From the NCBI GenBank assembly GCA_016206165.1, contig JACQSD010000010.1, positions 1 to 11,076 of the forward strand: 11,076 bases of DNA. The letters run 5' to 3'. This DNA comes from Candidatus Uhrbacteria bacterium. Lineage in GTDB: Bacteria > Patescibacteriota > Patescibacteriia > JACQSD01. The translations under genes and the position numbers were made by a program. How positions within the stretch are numbered: position 1 is the first letter of the stretch; every line of letters starts with the position of its first letter. The notes below the pieces were generated by a model, which was given only the letters and a program-made list of their open reading frames with translations, was not told the DNA's origin and made no database searches. Below are positions 1 through 7,066 of the stretch, piece after piece.

Positions 1-28
1 GGATTTAGAGTTTAGAGTTTTTAACGTC

Positions 29-1435
29 ATGTTTCATCGCTCATCTTTTTTCTCTCTCACATTGCTCGGTGCCACCCTCGGTTCCCTCATCTTTGTCGGT
101 GCCCTGTGCACCCGCGAGCAGCCGATGAAGGTAGATCCCGTGACCCTTGAGTATTGGCACGTATTTGATAATGAGAGCGCGCTGCAGCAAATTGCCGAAA
201 ATCTCCGTGCACAGTACCCATACATCACGGTCAACTTTCGGCGTTTTCGTGAGGAAGAATATGAGGATCGACTCGTCAACGCGCTCGCCGCAGGGAGTGG
301 CCCAGACCTTTTTGCAATCCAGGATACGTGGGTGGGCAAGTACGAAGACAAAGTATTGCCGCTTCCCCCAGAGCTCACGATCCCTACGTTTACCACGGAG
401 GGCGGTATCTCAAAAACAACGGTCGCGCATCCAGGAAAGCAGGCCACACTTCGCCCGTGGGATGTGCATGATCTTTTTGTAGACGTCGTTGCGGATACGG
501 TTATTCGGAATCCTAGAAACAAAGATGCGGGAACGATCATCGGGCTTCCCCTCGCACTCGACACCATAGTGCTCTATGTGAATCGCGATCTCCTTTCGCG
601 TGAGAAAATTCCAGAGCCTCCTACAACGTGGGATGAACTGACAGGCCAAGACGTGAAGGAAGGGATGATTCAGAAACTCACAAAAACCGATGTGCGAGGC
701 AACATCTTTCAATCGGCGATTGCGCTCGGTGGGAGTACAAACATTAAACGTGCACCAGATATTTTGAGCCTCCTCATGCTGCAGAACAACACGCCAATGA
801 CAGGTGCGCATGGGGATGTCACATTCAATCAACGATCACAAGGATTTGATCAACAAGCGCCACCCGCTGAAGTCGCACTTGATTTTTATAGTTATTTTAG
901 TGATCCGGCGAATGTAGCGTATACATGGAACGGAGCACTTCCCGAAGCGCTTGATGCATTCACGAGCAATCGCACGGCAATGTTTTTTGGATACGCATAC
1001 CACCTCCCACTCGTTCGTGCTCGTGCTCCACAGATGAATCTTGTCGTAAAGCCGATGCTCCAGATTGCACCGGATGCACAAGTGAACTACGCTAACTTTT
1101 GGGTCACCGCAGTTTCCAAGCAGACACGCGCGCCGAATGAAGCGTGGAAGTTGCTCCTTTTTGCCGCCACCGATCGAGAACAAGCATTTGCGTATGCAAA
1201 AACAGCGGCGCGGCCTGTGGCACTTCGATCGCTCATCACTGCACAGCGCGATGATCCGGAGCAAGAAGATATGCGCGTGTTTGTTGACGCCGTGCTCACC
1301 GCGAAGAATTGGTACCGCGGCACCAAGCACGCGCTCATGGAAGAAACATTTCGTCGGATGATTCAGCTTGTGGTGGACCGAACGAAGACACCACATGAAG
1401 CAATTGAATTTGGGATCCAACGGTTGAGAGAGTAG
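29..1435 (+). CDS. Extracellular solute-binding protein (SBP family 1-like)
   Basis: 468 residues, about the usual length for a family 1 ABC-transporter solute-binding protein. Such proteins capture a substrate, often a sugar or oligosaccharide, outside the membrane. Visible family features are an N-terminal hydrophobic segment (about 7-26), a first strand and helix of the type LEYWHVFDNESALQQI (about 40-55), the block GSGPDLFAIQ, the central IIGLPLALDTIVLYVNRDLL followed by TTWDEL, and the late segment NYANFWVTAVSK...EAWKLLLFA. Cys27 follows Leu26, so the lipobox is not canonical; the protein may be anchored by its N-terminal helix instead. No permease or ATPase gene is next to it. The following gene, 62 bases on, starts the pilin-like series, so it may serve that system. 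No Shine-Dalgarno is visible before the ATG, and the true start could lie upstream of the window. Substrate unknown. Confidence 0.85.
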   Translation: MFHRSSFFSLTLLGATLGSLIFVGALCTREQPMKVDPVTLEYWHVFDNESALQQIAENLRAQYPYITVNFRRFREEEYEDRLVNALAAGSGPDLFAIQDTWVGKYEDKVLPLPPELTIPTFTTEGGISKTTVAHPGKQATLRPWDVHDLFVDVVADTVIRNPRNKDAGTIIGLPLALDTIVLYVNRDLLSREKIPEPPTTWDELTGQDVKEGMIQKLTKTDVRGNIFQSAIALGGSTNIKRAPDILSLLMLQNNTPMTGAHGDVTFNQRSQGFDQQAPPAEVALDFYSYFSDPANVAYTWNGALPEALDAFTSNRTAMFFGYAYHLPLVRARAPQMNLVVKPMLQIAPDAQVNYANFWVTAVSKQTRAPNEAWKLLLFAATDREQAFAYAKTAARPVALRSLITAQRDDPEQEDMRVFVDAVLTAKNWYRGTKHALMEETFRRMIQLVVDRTKTPHEAIEFGIQRLRE

Positions 1436-1458
1436 GGATTGGAAATTGAGGCTGTTTT

Positions 1459-1475
1459 ACATCACCTGGAGATGT
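1459..1475. promoter_or_regulatory. Near-perfect 17-base palindrome before the first cysteine-rich pilin gene
   Basis: ACATCACCTGGAGATGT has 5-base arms ACATC/GATGT plus an inner CC/GG pair around a central T, and only one symmetric pair (A/A) fails to match. It sits in the 62-base gap between the solute-binding protein gene and the next gene, 22 bases before that ATG. It could be an operator or a small RNA hairpin; no convincing -35/-10 pair is seen beside it. The symmetry is real, the function is a guess. Confidence 0.3.
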
Positions 1476-1497
1476 AGAATGGTTAGTAGGCCTTCTT

Positions 1498-2082
1498 ATG
1501 ACACATCGTCGTATTGCAATTTATCTACTCACATTCATTGTGTCTCTCAATCTTTTTGTTTTTGTTCAACCCGCCGCCGCTGCGACGTATTTCAAACTCA
1601 TCCCCACACCAACCGGGAGTTGTCCACAAAATCCGGCATCATCAGATCAAAAGACACCATATCCATGTTGTACCCGAGATATATTAGGGCAGGGTGAATG
1701 TACTGAAGCTGCGCTTGGAAATTGTGCTGGGAGTGGGCAGATTCGTGGTGGTAGTGACCTCCCATGCAACTACTCGCTCTGTGATTTTTTGCAGCTCTTC
1801 GTGAATGGCATGAATATTATCGTGACGATTGCTGCTGGCATCGCGCTCATCATCCTCATCTGGGGCGCGCAAGGATTGCTCTTGTCTGGGGGGAGTGAGG
1901 AAAAAGTAACGGAAGCAAAAACGCTCATGAAGAACGCCGCGATTGGCCTTCTCATTATCCTCGTTTCCTGGCAGCTCATCGCAATTCTTATTGGTTTGTT
2001 TGTCCCGAATTTTGGCGCAGTGCAAGAGCAAACAGGGTTTCAATGGAATCTTTTAGGGAATGTTCGTGATTTGTGTCGATAG
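1498..2082 (+). CDS. VirB2/TrbC-like pilin with one six-cysteine CC module
   Basis: 194 residues. A signal peptide (about 1-29, ending AAAA-T) is followed by a soluble part with Cys42 and a module at 57-95: CC, 9 residues, C, 7, C, 13, C, 4, C. Two hydrophobic helices follow (about 104-128 and 146-168) joined by the loop SGGSEEKVTEAKTLMKNA, the two-helix plan of VirB2/TrbC pilins. The cysteine module is placed before the helix pair and should face outside, where disulfides can form. The ATG is chosen because it gives a clean signal peptide; no strong Shine-Dalgarno precedes it. The gene is followed by two relatives with more cysteine modules. A role as a pilus or surface-filament subunit is inferred from the fold and neighbours. 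The cysteine module is not a family I can name. Confidence 0.75.
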   Translation: MTHRRIAIYLLTFIVSLNLFVFVQPAAAATYFKLIPTPTGSCPQNPASSDQKTPYPCCTRDILGQGECTEAALGNCAGSGQIRGGSDLPCNYSLCDFLQLFVNGMNIIVTIAAGIALIILIWGAQGLLLSGGSEEKVTEAKTLMKNAAIGLLIILVSWQLIAILIGLFVPNFGAVQEQTGFQWNLLGNVRDLCR

Positions 2083-2113
2083 TGGCGTAGCGTGTAATTC
2101 GTCCACAGTTACT

Positions 2114-2899
2114 ATGGGTAATAGCACCTTCACCTTTCACCTACGGTATGCAATAATCATACTTGGTTTTTCTTTTCTTTTCATTCCGAATCAGCTCTTT
2201 GCATATCCGAGATGTTGTGAGCAGACTACGGGCTGCTATGATTATGATGACCAACAAGGCGACATCTGTGCGGGTAATGAATATTTTGGGACATGTGCTG
2301 ATGCGAAAAATAGATATGGTTCTGCAGCATGCCCTACAGTGCTCAATCAGCAGCTCCCGGGGCAGCGATGGTGTTGCGTTGATGAGGCGAACAAGATCTG
2401 TTATGAATTTGACGCGAGCGAAGGGAGGGGACGATGTCCACTGACGTATATGAGCAGCGTACCATGTGCGGTAACGCGTGTGCGATATCCGAACATGTGT
2501 ACGGAGACAAGTACTCAACCACCGCCAACCGAACAAGACCTCGTCGCAATCAAGCGAGAGCAACAGCAACAGCGTGCAGAAGAAGCGCGACTGCGGGCAG
2601 AGAAGGATCGTTTCAAGTTGCTGAATCCACTCGATTTCGATTTTACGGAGGATTTAAAACATGGGCTTCCGTATGGGCTTGGACGTATTGCATCGTGGCT
2701 TCTTGCGTTCACCGGTATTCTCGCGTTTCTCATGTTCGTGTGGGGAGGGCGACTCTGGCTGATGTCTGGGGGTGACCCAGAAAAAGTAAAGGGTGGGGTT
2801 GATACGATGAAGTGGGCAGCGATTGGTGTCATTCTTGCTTTTGGAAGTTTTATGCTCCTCACCTTTGCTTTGGAGCTCATTCGGAAACAAGTTGGCTGA
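2114..2899 (+). CDS. VirB2/TrbC-like membrane protein with two six-cysteine CC modules
   Basis: 261 residues from the ATG at 2114, chosen because it starts a good signal peptide (about 1-30, LFA-Y). An in-frame ATG at 2060 would overlap the previous gene by 23 bases and add 18 polar residues before the signal. Module 1 has cysteines at 34, 35, 41, 52, 61 and 73. Module 2 has them at 87, 88, 96, 108, 118 and 129. A proline patch (TQPPPTEQ) and a charged probable coiled coil (about 141-168, rich in E, Q, R and K) lead to the two-helix pilin unit: helix at about 193-215, loop SGGDPEKVKGG, helix at about 234-256. The plan matches the upstream protein with one more module and a spacer rod. The next ATG is 1 base after this stop, so translation is probably coupled. 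Membrane-anchored, outward-facing; exact function unknown. Confidence 0.72.
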   Translation: MGNSTFTFHLRYAIIILGFSFLFIPNQLFAYPRCCEQTTGCYDYDDQQGDICAGNEYFGTCADAKNRYGSAACPTVLNQQLPGQRWCCVDEANKICYEFDASEGRGRCPLTYMSSVPCAVTRVRYPNMCTETSTQPPPTEQDLVAIKREQQQQRAEEARLRAEKDRFKLLNPLDFDFTEDLKHGLPYGLGRIASWLLAFTGILAFLMFVWGGRLWLMSGGDPEKVKGGVDTMKWAAIGVILAFGSFMLLTFALELIRKQVG

Positions 2900-2900
2900 T

Positions 2901-4406
2901 ATGCTTTATTTTTATCGACACATGCTGTTGATTGTGATCATGTTCACCATTGCGGTGAGCATGGTTGCGGTAGCGCACACAGGATTTGCTGCAGAGGATG
3001 GGAGTTTTTCAAATCCACTGAATACGCCGAACCCGTTTGCAATCCCCGGGAATCCGGAAACCAACAAAGATTATGTGAATCAGCAGTTGGTGGCAGCGGT
3101 AGAACCATTTGCCCGTATTGTTCGTGCGGTCGTGAGTACGCTTGGTGTCTTTATTTTTTTGATGATTGCCTATGGTGGTTTTCAGTATTTGACTGCTGCT
3201 GGTGATGCAGAAAGGGCAGGAACAGGAATGAAAACAGTGTTGTGGGCCGTGCTTGGCGGCGGCGTTATTCTTGCGAGCTACGTGCTTGCAGTGTGGCTCG
3301 TCTTGCCACTCGGAAATATTTTTGGGTTGAATAAAGGGTTATCACCATCGGGCGCTGGAGCTGGTGGTGACAGCGGTGCTGTATGCTGCACATTTACGTT
3401 ATCGAGTGGAAAAATCGTTTACCGTACGATCGATACGCAAGTGAATAGTTGTGATGCAATTTTGAAAAAAAGTAGAGTGCAGGGAGCGGCGTTTACAGAG
3501 ACTCCTGGAAAATGTGCTCGCGATTCAGAGATTTCGCAGGGAGACGCCGTCGACCCAACGGGATGTTGCCAATTAAAAAGATCGCAAGAAACAATTTGTG
3601 CCGATAGAACACAGGCCGTATGTGATCAGGTCTTGGCACTATCAAGGAGTGGTAGTGGTGGGGTTGTCAAGTTTTTTCCAGGACAAAGATGCCCTGTTGA
3701 AGAATGCCCCGGCTACGACCCAGCACGTGAGACCGATGAGGGGTGTTGCTACGTGAGTGCGAATGGATTTACGAGACCGCAAGATCTCACATGTGTTCCT
3801 ATTTCATATCAACGGAGAAAGGGGGACATTAACGACTGGGGTGATCTCGAATTTTTATGTCGCACTGCACAAGGGAATAGTGGCTATTACCCTCGCGCAA
3901 CAAAGAGTTCGTGTGCCGATAAGATCACGGACGGAACATGTCTACACGCAGACGGTGGAGGAAGTGGATCTGGTGGTGCCCCACCACCAACATCACAGCA
4001 ATGTTGTATTCCTGATCCAAGTTTCAGTTGGAGCAACCTCGGATATTCAAGTAATCGTGGCGTCTGTTTCCCACCAACACTCGATGCGAATAAAAATGCG
4101 ATATGCCAAGGAGGATGGATACTCGCGCAGCAGGCATGTTCGTCATTCCAAACAACGTGTACCAAGCTCCAGGCGAATCCACCGCCAGAACCATCAGGCT
4201 GCTGTTATTGGCGCGCTACTCCAGCGCCGGCATTGCCGATGTGTACACAACGTATTTCAGAATCACTGTGTCGGACAGATCATACCCAACTGAATCGTTA
4301 TGACGTCTGGTTCCGGCGAGCAGGGGAGCGCCTTGACCCGTGTACCCCAGAGCCGAACGGCGTTGACTGTGTGTATGATCCAAATGCGCCGCGGAATAGG
4401 CCATGA
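2901..4406 (+). CDS. Large pilin-fold membrane protein with five C-terminal CC modules
   Basis: 501 residues from the ATG at 2901, one base after the preceding stop. A signal peptide (about 1-30, GFA-A) is followed by the two-helix unit at 70-140 (loop TAAGDAERAGTGMKT). A long cysteine-rich region then begins with CC pairs at 162/163, 222/223, 282/283, 368/369 and 434/435. The last four modules each have exactly six cysteines. In the second the spacing is CC-9-C-7-C-22-C-4-C, which matches the module of the 194-residue protein upstream except for one longer gap. The first module has only four cysteines. Glycine- and proline-rich linkers (GAGAGGDSG; GGGSGSGGAPPPTS) separate modules. Here the modules follow the membrane pair, whereas in the two genes upstream they precede it. 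A longer start at 2823 would overlap the previous gene by 77 bases and spoil the signal peptide. Likely a disulfide-rich surface or tip protein; binding partner unknown. Confidence 0.72.
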   Translation: MLYFYRHMLLIVIMFTIAVSMVAVAHTGFAAEDGSFSNPLNTPNPFAIPGNPETNKDYVNQQLVAAVEPFARIVRAVVSTLGVFIFLMIAYGGFQYLTAAGDAERAGTGMKTVLWAVLGGGVILASYVLAVWLVLPLGNIFGLNKGLSPSGAGAGGDSGAVCCTFTLSSGKIVYRTIDTQVNSCDAILKKSRVQGAAFTETPGKCARDSEISQGDAVDPTGCCQLKRSQETICADRTQAVCDQVLALSRSGSGGVVKFFPGQRCPVEECPGYDPARETDEGCCYVSANGFTRPQDLTCVPISYQRRKGDINDWGDLEFLCRTAQGNSGYYPRATKSSCADKITDGTCLHADGGGSGSGGAPPPTSQQCCIPDPSFSWSNLGYSSNRGVCFPPTLDANKNAICQGGWILAQQACSSFQTTCTKLQANPPPEPSGCCYWRATPAPALPMCTQRISESLCRTDHTQLNRYDVWFRRAGERLDPCTPEPNGVDCVYDPNAPRNRP

Positions 4407-4416
4407 TAGTCGGATT

Positions 4417-4446
4417 TTGACATCGATGGTTGCTCCGTGGTATTCT
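4417..4446 (+). promoter_or_regulatory. Strong promoter of the small-pilin cluster
   Basis: TTGACA (4417-4422), an 18-base spacer and TATTCT (4441-4446), with the extended -10 dinucleotide TG at 4438-4439. It lies 10 bases after the stop of the large cysteine-rich gene. Transcription would start near 4453 and give a leader of about 95 bases that is pyrimidine-rich. The leader ends in a Shine-Dalgarno-like GAGGT (4537-4541), 6 bases before the ATG at 4548. This lets the four small pilins be made at higher levels than the three larger proteins upstream. The rest of the 141-base gap shows no gene. Confidence 0.75.
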
Positions 4447-4547
4447 ATAAACAACATTATTTCCTCTTTTATTATTCACATCTCTGATTTTCATCCCATC
4501 TTTTTCACGAACGAAGACGACGGGAGCAAAAATCATGAGGTCCAAAC

Positions 4548-4955
4548 ATGTACAACGCACTGTCTCTCACGCGGATCTCCATCGTTGCTATTATGCTGTT
4601 CAGTATTCTCGCAACGATTGCACTCCTCCCGGCACCATCCTCTGCAGCATCGGGGAATGCCATCGTGAACATTAAAAACAGTATTGATAGGGTAGGAGGC
4701 GGCGGCGGTCTTTCCAATACACCGCTTGAAGAAGCGATTGGAAATCTTATTAATATTTTTCTTGCGACCCTCGGCATTGTCGCAGTCGTCATTGTCATTT
4801 ACGGTGGCTTCCTTTGGATGACGGCGTCGGGGAACCCAGAACAAGTTGAAACAGCGCAAACACTCCTCATTCAGGGGCTCATCGGGTTTGTCATTATCGC
4901 CCTCGCCTGGTCGATCGCGACGTACGTCGTCACGAAGATCGGTGGTGCAATTTAG
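4548..4955 (+). CDS. Small VirB2/TrbC-like pilin (first of four in tandem)
   Basis: 135 residues: signal peptide (about 1-34, PSSAAS), a short exposed stretch with five glycines in a row (50-54), helix 1 (about 66-89, NLINIFLATLGIVAVVIVIY), the loop WMTASGNPEQVETAQT and helix 2 (about 111-128). This is the layout of VirB2/TrbC pilins: short N-terminal region, two membrane helices and a charged loop on the inner face. It is the only gene of the cluster with both a clear promoter and a GAGGT ribosome site, so it is probably the best expressed. The helix-loop-helix part is close to that of the next gene at DNA level too (for example around 4739-4765 and 5100-5126), pointing to recent duplication. 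No cysteines. Subunit role inferred from fold. Confidence 0.82.
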   Translation: MYNALSLTRISIVAIMLFSILATIALLPAPSSAASGNAIVNIKNSIDRVGGGGGLSNTPLEEAIGNLINIFLATLGIVAVVIVIYGGFLWMTASGNPEQVETAQTLLIQGLIGFVIIALAWSIATYVVTKIGGAI

Positions 4956-4959
4956 TCCA

Positions 4960-5319
4960 ATGCATCGTCGTCAGTTTTTTATGCGGATGAGCACCGTGCT
5001 CTCGCTTCTTGCGATCGTGTTTGTGCTTGCCCCCTCAAGTGCGGCTGCCGCAGGGGCTGTTGATGCCACCACACTTGCGAATCTTCCTCCTGCAGCAGCG
5101 ATTGGGAATCTCATCAATATTTTTCTTGCCATACTTGGTATTATCGCGATGGTGATGATGATCTATGGTAGTTTTCTCTGGATGACTGCATCGGCAAATG
5201 TGGAGCAAATTGACACTGCACAAACATTGTTACTTCAAGGATTTATTGGGTTTGTGATCATTGCACTTACATGGTCGATCGCGACGTATGTCGTCGCGAA
5301 GATCGGTGGGGCAACATAG
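4960..5319 (+). CDS. Small VirB2/TrbC-like pilin (second in tandem)
   Basis: 119 residues, starting 4 bases after the previous stop. The ATG at 4960 is supported by the N-terminus MHRRQFFMRMSTVLSL, which lines up with MQHHRFFIRISIVLSL of the next gene; a much longer in-frame reading to 4846 would run back inside the preceding gene. Signal peptide about 1-31 (PSSAAAA), helix 1 about 50-73, loop WMTASANVEQIDTAQT, helix 2 about 93-111. The loop has lost the glycine and proline kept in the sister proteins (ASANVEQ in place of ASGNPEQ or AQGDPEK), and the tyrosine before the loop is followed by GS rather than GG or AG, so this copy may be specialised. No own promoter and no clear Shine-Dalgarno; translation probably depends on the upstream gene. 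Confidence 0.8.
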   Translation: MHRRQFFMRMSTVLSLLAIVFVLAPSSAAAAGAVDATTLANLPPAAAIGNLINIFLAILGIIAMVMMIYGSFLWMTASANVEQIDTAQTLLLQGFIGFVIIALTWSIATYVVAKIGGAT

Positions 5320-5324
5320 CAAGG

Positions 5325-5726
5325 ATGCAGCATCATCGTTTTTTTATACGGATAAGTATCGTGCTTTCACTTGCCGTGATTGTGCTTGTTCTTCTCCCGT
5401 ATGGCGCGCACGCAGCAGGAGAAGCAGATCCCACAGACCTCTTAAAAAAAATCGGGACGGTTGTTTTTGGCGGTGATGGACAACCAAAGGATATGCAAAC
5501 AGTGATTGGCGGACTCATTAAGTTCGTGTTGAGCTTCGTTGCAACAATATTCTTTGGCCTCATGCTCTACGCAGGGTTCCTCTGGATGACGGCGCAAGGC
5601 GACCCGGAAAAAGTCACGAAGGCGCGTGACATCATGATACAGTCAACCATTGGGATTGTTATTATTGCACTCGCGTACGCGATTACCTTCGCGGTGACGA
5701 GTGGCATTCAAGGAGTATTACAATAA
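5325..5726 (+). CDS. Small VirB2/TrbC-like pilin (third in tandem)
   Basis: 133 residues. The start at 5325 is 5 bases after the previous stop, with AAGG directly before the ATG (weak, very short spacing). The start is supported by N-terminal similarity to the preceding copy. Signal peptide about 1-30 (GAHA-A), then a charged segment (ADPTDLLKKIGTVVFGGDGQ), helix 1 about 64-87, loop WMTAQGDPEKVTKARDI, helix 2 about 106-124. The loop is identical to that of the following gene over MTAQGDPEKVTKARDI, so genes three and four form one related pair and genes one and two another. Same inferred membrane pilin role. Confidence 0.82.
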   Translation: MQHHRFFIRISIVLSLAVIVLVLLPYGAHAAGEADPTDLLKKIGTVVFGGDGQPKDMQTVIGGLIKFVLSFVATIFFGLMLYAGFLWMTAQGDPEKVTKARDIMIQSTIGIVIIALAYAITFAVTSGIQGVLQ

Positions 5727-5750
5727 AATACAATTGACTTTTTTGTTCGT

Positions 5751-6134
5751 ATGCTTTTTACTTTTTTTCGCCGTTTTGCGCCATGGATTGCCATTGCGTC
5801 AGTCGCGATACAGCCGATCGTCACACAGGCATTGAATTTTGGACCAATTCCAGACGCAGGATTACCGAAGAATGACCTCGTTGATGCTATTGGCGGCATT
5901 CTTGGGAAAGGGCTCGCCGCATTAGGGAGCGTCGCGCTTGTGCTGATTATCTACGCTGGTTTTTTATGGATGACGGCACAAGGCGATCCGGAGAAAGTCA
6001 CCAAGGCAAGAGATATTTTGATCGAAGCGACAATCGGCCTCATCATCATCGCACTTGCTTGGTCGATTACCACGTACATCACTGGAACGAATGGAATTGA
6101 GGGAGCACTTAGTGGTGTTACTGCAACAAAATAG
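5751..6134 (+). CDS. Small VirB2/TrbC-like pilin (fourth, last of the run)
   Basis: 127 residues, starting 24 bases after the previous stop. N-terminal signal or anchor helix (about 1-27), a short exposed region (NFGPIPDAGLPKND), helix 1 about 49-72, loop WMTAQGDPEKVTKARDI, helix 2 about 91-111, and a short tail. Its N-terminus differs from those of the other small copies, while the helix-loop-helix unit is nearly that of the preceding gene. The 24-base gap is AT-rich and contains TTGACT, but no -10 box at a usable distance, so I treat it as part of the same transcript. A bidirectional terminator begins 18 bases after the stop. Confidence 0.82.
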   Translation: MLFTFFRRFAPWIAIASVAIQPIVTQALNFGPIPDAGLPKNDLVDAIGGILGKGLAALGSVALVLIIYAGFLWMTAQGDPEKVTKARDILIEATIGLIIIALAWSITTYITGTNGIEGALSGVTATK

Positions 6135-6152
6135 ACCAGGAAGTATTATGAA

Positions 6153-6190
6153 AAACGGGCTCTCACATTACTGTGAAAGCCCGTTTCGTT
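6153..6190. terminator. Bidirectional Rho-independent terminator
   Basis: AAACGGGCT (6153-6161) pairs perfectly with AGCCCGTTT (6178-6186). Inside it TCACA/TGTGA pair further, leaving a loop of only 4 bases. The + strand ends in CGTTTT. The - strand reads into a T run made by the A run at 6151-6155. It sits between the end of the pilin cluster and the end of the oppositely oriented lipoprotein gene, so it probably serves both. Confidence 0.85.
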
Positions 6191-6198
6191 TTCTCATC

Positions 6199-6224
6199 GC
6201 GCCGTCCTCCCGGCGCGGATTTTT
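6199..6224 (+). terminator. GC-rich hairpin with T tract at the edge of the GC-rich island
   Basis: GCGCCG (6199-6204) and CGGCGC (6211-6216) form a 6-bp stem around TCCTCC, followed by GGATTTTT on the + strand. It begins 12 bases after the bidirectional terminator hairpin and ends directly before the lipoprotein stop codon. It may be a second terminator, or the end of the inserted segment. Confidence 0.45.
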
Positions 6225-6225
6225 G

Positions 6226-7047
6226 TCATCGTGGGAATGCCCATGGCCGGAAGCGGAGCTCCCAGCCCTGGTGGATACTCTCATCCCAACGGTTGTCGAC
6301 TTGGAAGTCGCCGCCGATGATGGCACTTGCTACGGTGCCTGCCGCCGTGTTGATGAATCGCTGCGCCGTGTAGCGGTAATTCCCCGGCGGCAGGATCATC
6401 GCCACTGCATCCTGCGGTTGCACCCAGGTTTCCGTTCCGTTCACGACGACGCGGATCGCGCCGTCCGCCTCGTTGACGAACCGTCCATGGGTCGGATCTC
6501 GCTGGATCCCACTTCCCATGGCGATTGGTCCGCTGATCCCCATGCCCGGCATCATCATGGGGAGTCCGCCCATGCCGCCGAAGCCAGCCGGAGTCCCTGG
6601 CCGGTCCAGGAAGTCCGAGACGAGCTGCCTCACTTCCTGAATCTCGTCAAAGAGGGACAGCTTCTTCTCGCGACTCGCTCGCGTTTGTCCCTCCTCCGCT
6701 GCCCATGCGGCGAAGAGCTCCTTCTCCAGGGCGAGGAGTTCCTTGAGCCTGCTCCCGTCCGCCGGATTGATTCTCCCGGCATAGGCCTCGAGGATCTGGG
6801 CTTCGGCTTCGGCCTTCCGGACCGCAGCCATTGCCTGGGCATAGCGGATCTTGCGGTCCTCCTCGGCGTCCGCATCCGCGTTCCGCCGGCGGATGTCGGT
6901 CTCCACCGTCGTCCGCTGGACGTTGGAGAGCTCGCCGAGGCTGGTCCCGAATGCACTTGCGTGCATCGTGCCATCCTCGCCGACACTTCCCGTGACGCAC
7001 CCGGCGGCCATGAACATGACCGCCACGATCAGCACGAAGTTCTTCAT
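6226..7047 (-). CDS. Lipoprotein-like protein of unknown function, GC-rich and probably acquired
   Basis: 273 residues from the ATG at 7047. That start is preceded by GAAGGAGT, about 7 bases away, the best ribosome site in the window; an in-frame ATG at 7128 would add 27 residues and bury the signal peptide. Signal segment 1-16 and Cys17 in AAGC form a plausible but loose lipobox. Residues about 45-148 are charged and helical with probable coiled coil (AEAEAQILEAYAG; LKELLALEKELFAAWAAEEG). A Gly/Met/Pro-rich linker follows (about 151-180, GGMGGLPMMMPGMG). The last 85 residues look like a small beta domain (AIRVVVNGTETWVQ ... MILPPGNYRYTAQRF). Base composition is far above that of the neighbours (42 of 60 bases G or C at 6541-6600, against 23 of 60 at 9301-9360). 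I do not recognise the family. It points toward the pilin cluster and stops at the shared terminator. Confidence 0.7.
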   Translation of the reverse strand: MKNFVLIVAVMFMAAGCVTGSVGEDGTMHASAFGTSLGELSNVQRTTVETDIRRRNADADAEEDRKIRYAQAMAAVRKAEAEAQILEAYAGRINPADGSRLKELLALEKELFAAWAAEEGQTRASREKKLSLFDEIQEVRQLVSDFLDRPGTPAGFGGMGGLPMMMPGMGISGPIAMGSGIQRDPTHGRFVNEADGAIRVVVNGTETWVQPQDAVAMILPPGNYRYTAQRFINTAAGTVASAIIGGDFQVDNRWDESIHQGWELRFRPWAFPR

Positions 7048-7066
7048 CGAAGACTCCTTCTGTTTG

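Noticed and set aside
1..28. Repeated TTTAGAG at the window start and again at 11031-11037
   Set aside because: Seven-base AT-rich word; too short to claim a terminal repeat.
836..1420. 194-codon - strand frame opposite the solute-binding protein
   Set aside because: The + strand frame has clear family motifs; this one is cysteine- and arginine-rich noise.
3757..4293. 178-codon + strand frame inside the large cysteine-rich gene
   Set aside because: Overlaps a gene with clear modular cysteine pattern; no start signals and no recognisable domain.
5733..5750. TTGACT before the fourth small pilin as a promoter
   Set aside because: No -10 box at 16-18 bases; the region downstream is T-rich coding sequence.
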